Below are positions 34,991 through 35,202 of a DNA stretch of 35,202 nt, one piece after another. The stretch is from contig JAFLDH010000015.1 in NCBI GenBank assembly GCA_017302505.1, forward strand, positions 1 through 35,202. Reading direction: 5' to 3'. Source of the stretch: Burkholderiales bacterium (GTDB lineage: Bacteria > Pseudomonadota > Gammaproteobacteria > Burkholderiales > Burkholderiaceae_C). Each line of letters starts with the position of its first letter. Position 1 is the stretch's first letter. The notes beneath the pieces are model-generated. The model was not told the DNA's origin. It made no database searches and saw only the letters and a program-made list of their open reading frames with translations. The position numbers and the translations under genes were made by a program.

Positions 34991-35202
34991 ATGGCCCGCC
35001 GATCAAGACCTCATGCCGGGCGCACCGCCCTGGTCACCGGCGCCTCGTCGGGCATCGGCGAGGCGCTGGCCCGCTGCTTCGCCGAAGGCGGCTTCGACCT
35101 GGTGCTGGTGGCGCGCAGCGCCGACAAGCTGCAGACCCTGGCCGACGAGCTGCAGGCCGCGCACGGCGTGGGCGTGCAGGTGCAGCCCTCCGACTTGGCG
35201 CG
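34991..35202 (+). CDS. Short-chain dehydrogenase/reductase, N-terminal part (cut by window edge)
   Basis: The first 70 codons of an SDR-family oxidoreductase. The NAD(P)-binding signature TGxxxGIG is seen as [18 protein letters not shown] at about 18-35, followed by the second strand FDLVLVARS, whose Arg suggests NADP(H) preference. The catalytic Tyr-Lys motif lies outside the window. The ATG at 34991 has an AAAGGAG ribosome site 8 bases upstream. It is divergent from the thioesterase gene. Confidence 0.88.
   Translation, partial: MARRSRPHAGRTALVTGASSGIGEALARCFAEGGFDLVLVARSADKLQTLADELQAAHGVGVQVQPSDLA

Overview
The window is GC-rich, densely coded DNA typical of a betaproteobacterium of the order Burkholderiales. 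The closest look is to the Rubrivivax/Leptothrix/Ideonella/Comamonadaceae side of that order; this placement rests on gene order and protein style, not on a database search. The clearest marker is the TCA supercluster: acnB, a CitE-like lyase gene and mdh face a GntR regulator gene followed by sdhCDAB, sdhE and gltA. No tRNA, rRNA, CRISPR array, insertion sequence or integrase was seen. There is no gene-free stretch above 300 bases; the longest intergenic gap is about 224 bases (30098-30321).

Layout. (1) 1-2396, minus strand: mdh, then a HpcH/HpaI (CitE-like) lyase, then the start of acnB, which runs off the left edge. (2) 2532-10642, plus strand: a GntR/UTRA regulator, sdhC, sdhD, sdhA, sdhB, sdhE and gltA, then a YHS lipoprotein and a membrane-anchored alpha/beta hydrolase. 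The sdhE-gltA and gltA-YHS joints overlap by a few bases. (3) 10643-13855, minus strand: an Mpo1-like membrane protein, mobA and metG. (4) 13979-14545: dcd with a TTG start. (5) 14555-16950: a CbbR-like LysR regulator divergent from rpe and gph. (6) 17029-25202: a sulfur block made of a TusA-like carrier, a YeeE/YedE (TsuA-like) transporter, SoeA, SoeB and SoeC, a TauE/SafE-type permease, an unidentified small membrane protein and a tandem universal stress protein. A rhodanese-like gene lies convergent to it. (7) 25787-29415: apbC/mrp, a YpfJ-type zinc metallopeptidase and a wax ester synthase/DGAT-like acyltransferase whose tail overlaps a convergent alpha/beta hydrolase. (8) 30322-35202: metY, convergent with an S9 peptidase-AspA/AstE-like gene pair and a PaaI-type thioesterase, and finally a truncated SDR gene.

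How it works together. Regions 1 and 2 encode most of the lower TCA cycle (aconitase, citrate synthase, succinate dehydrogenase, malate dehydrogenase), with one GntR-type regulator between the two divergent halves. An operator-like dyad sits among candidate promoters in the 135-base gap. Region 6 reads as an uptake, transfer and oxidation route for reduced sulfur: thiosulfate-type uptake and persulfide carrier, cytoplasmic sulfite oxidation to sulfate by a molybdenum enzyme feeding electrons to quinone, and a possible anion exporter. MobA, which makes the bis-MGD form of the cofactor that SoeA needs, is encoded nearby. ApbC handles iron-sulfur clusters, which SoeA, SoeB, SdhB and AcnB all need.

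Most predicted promoters are single -10-like hexamers read by eye and are weakly supported. Functions are assigned from visible motifs and family knowledge; no similarity search was run.
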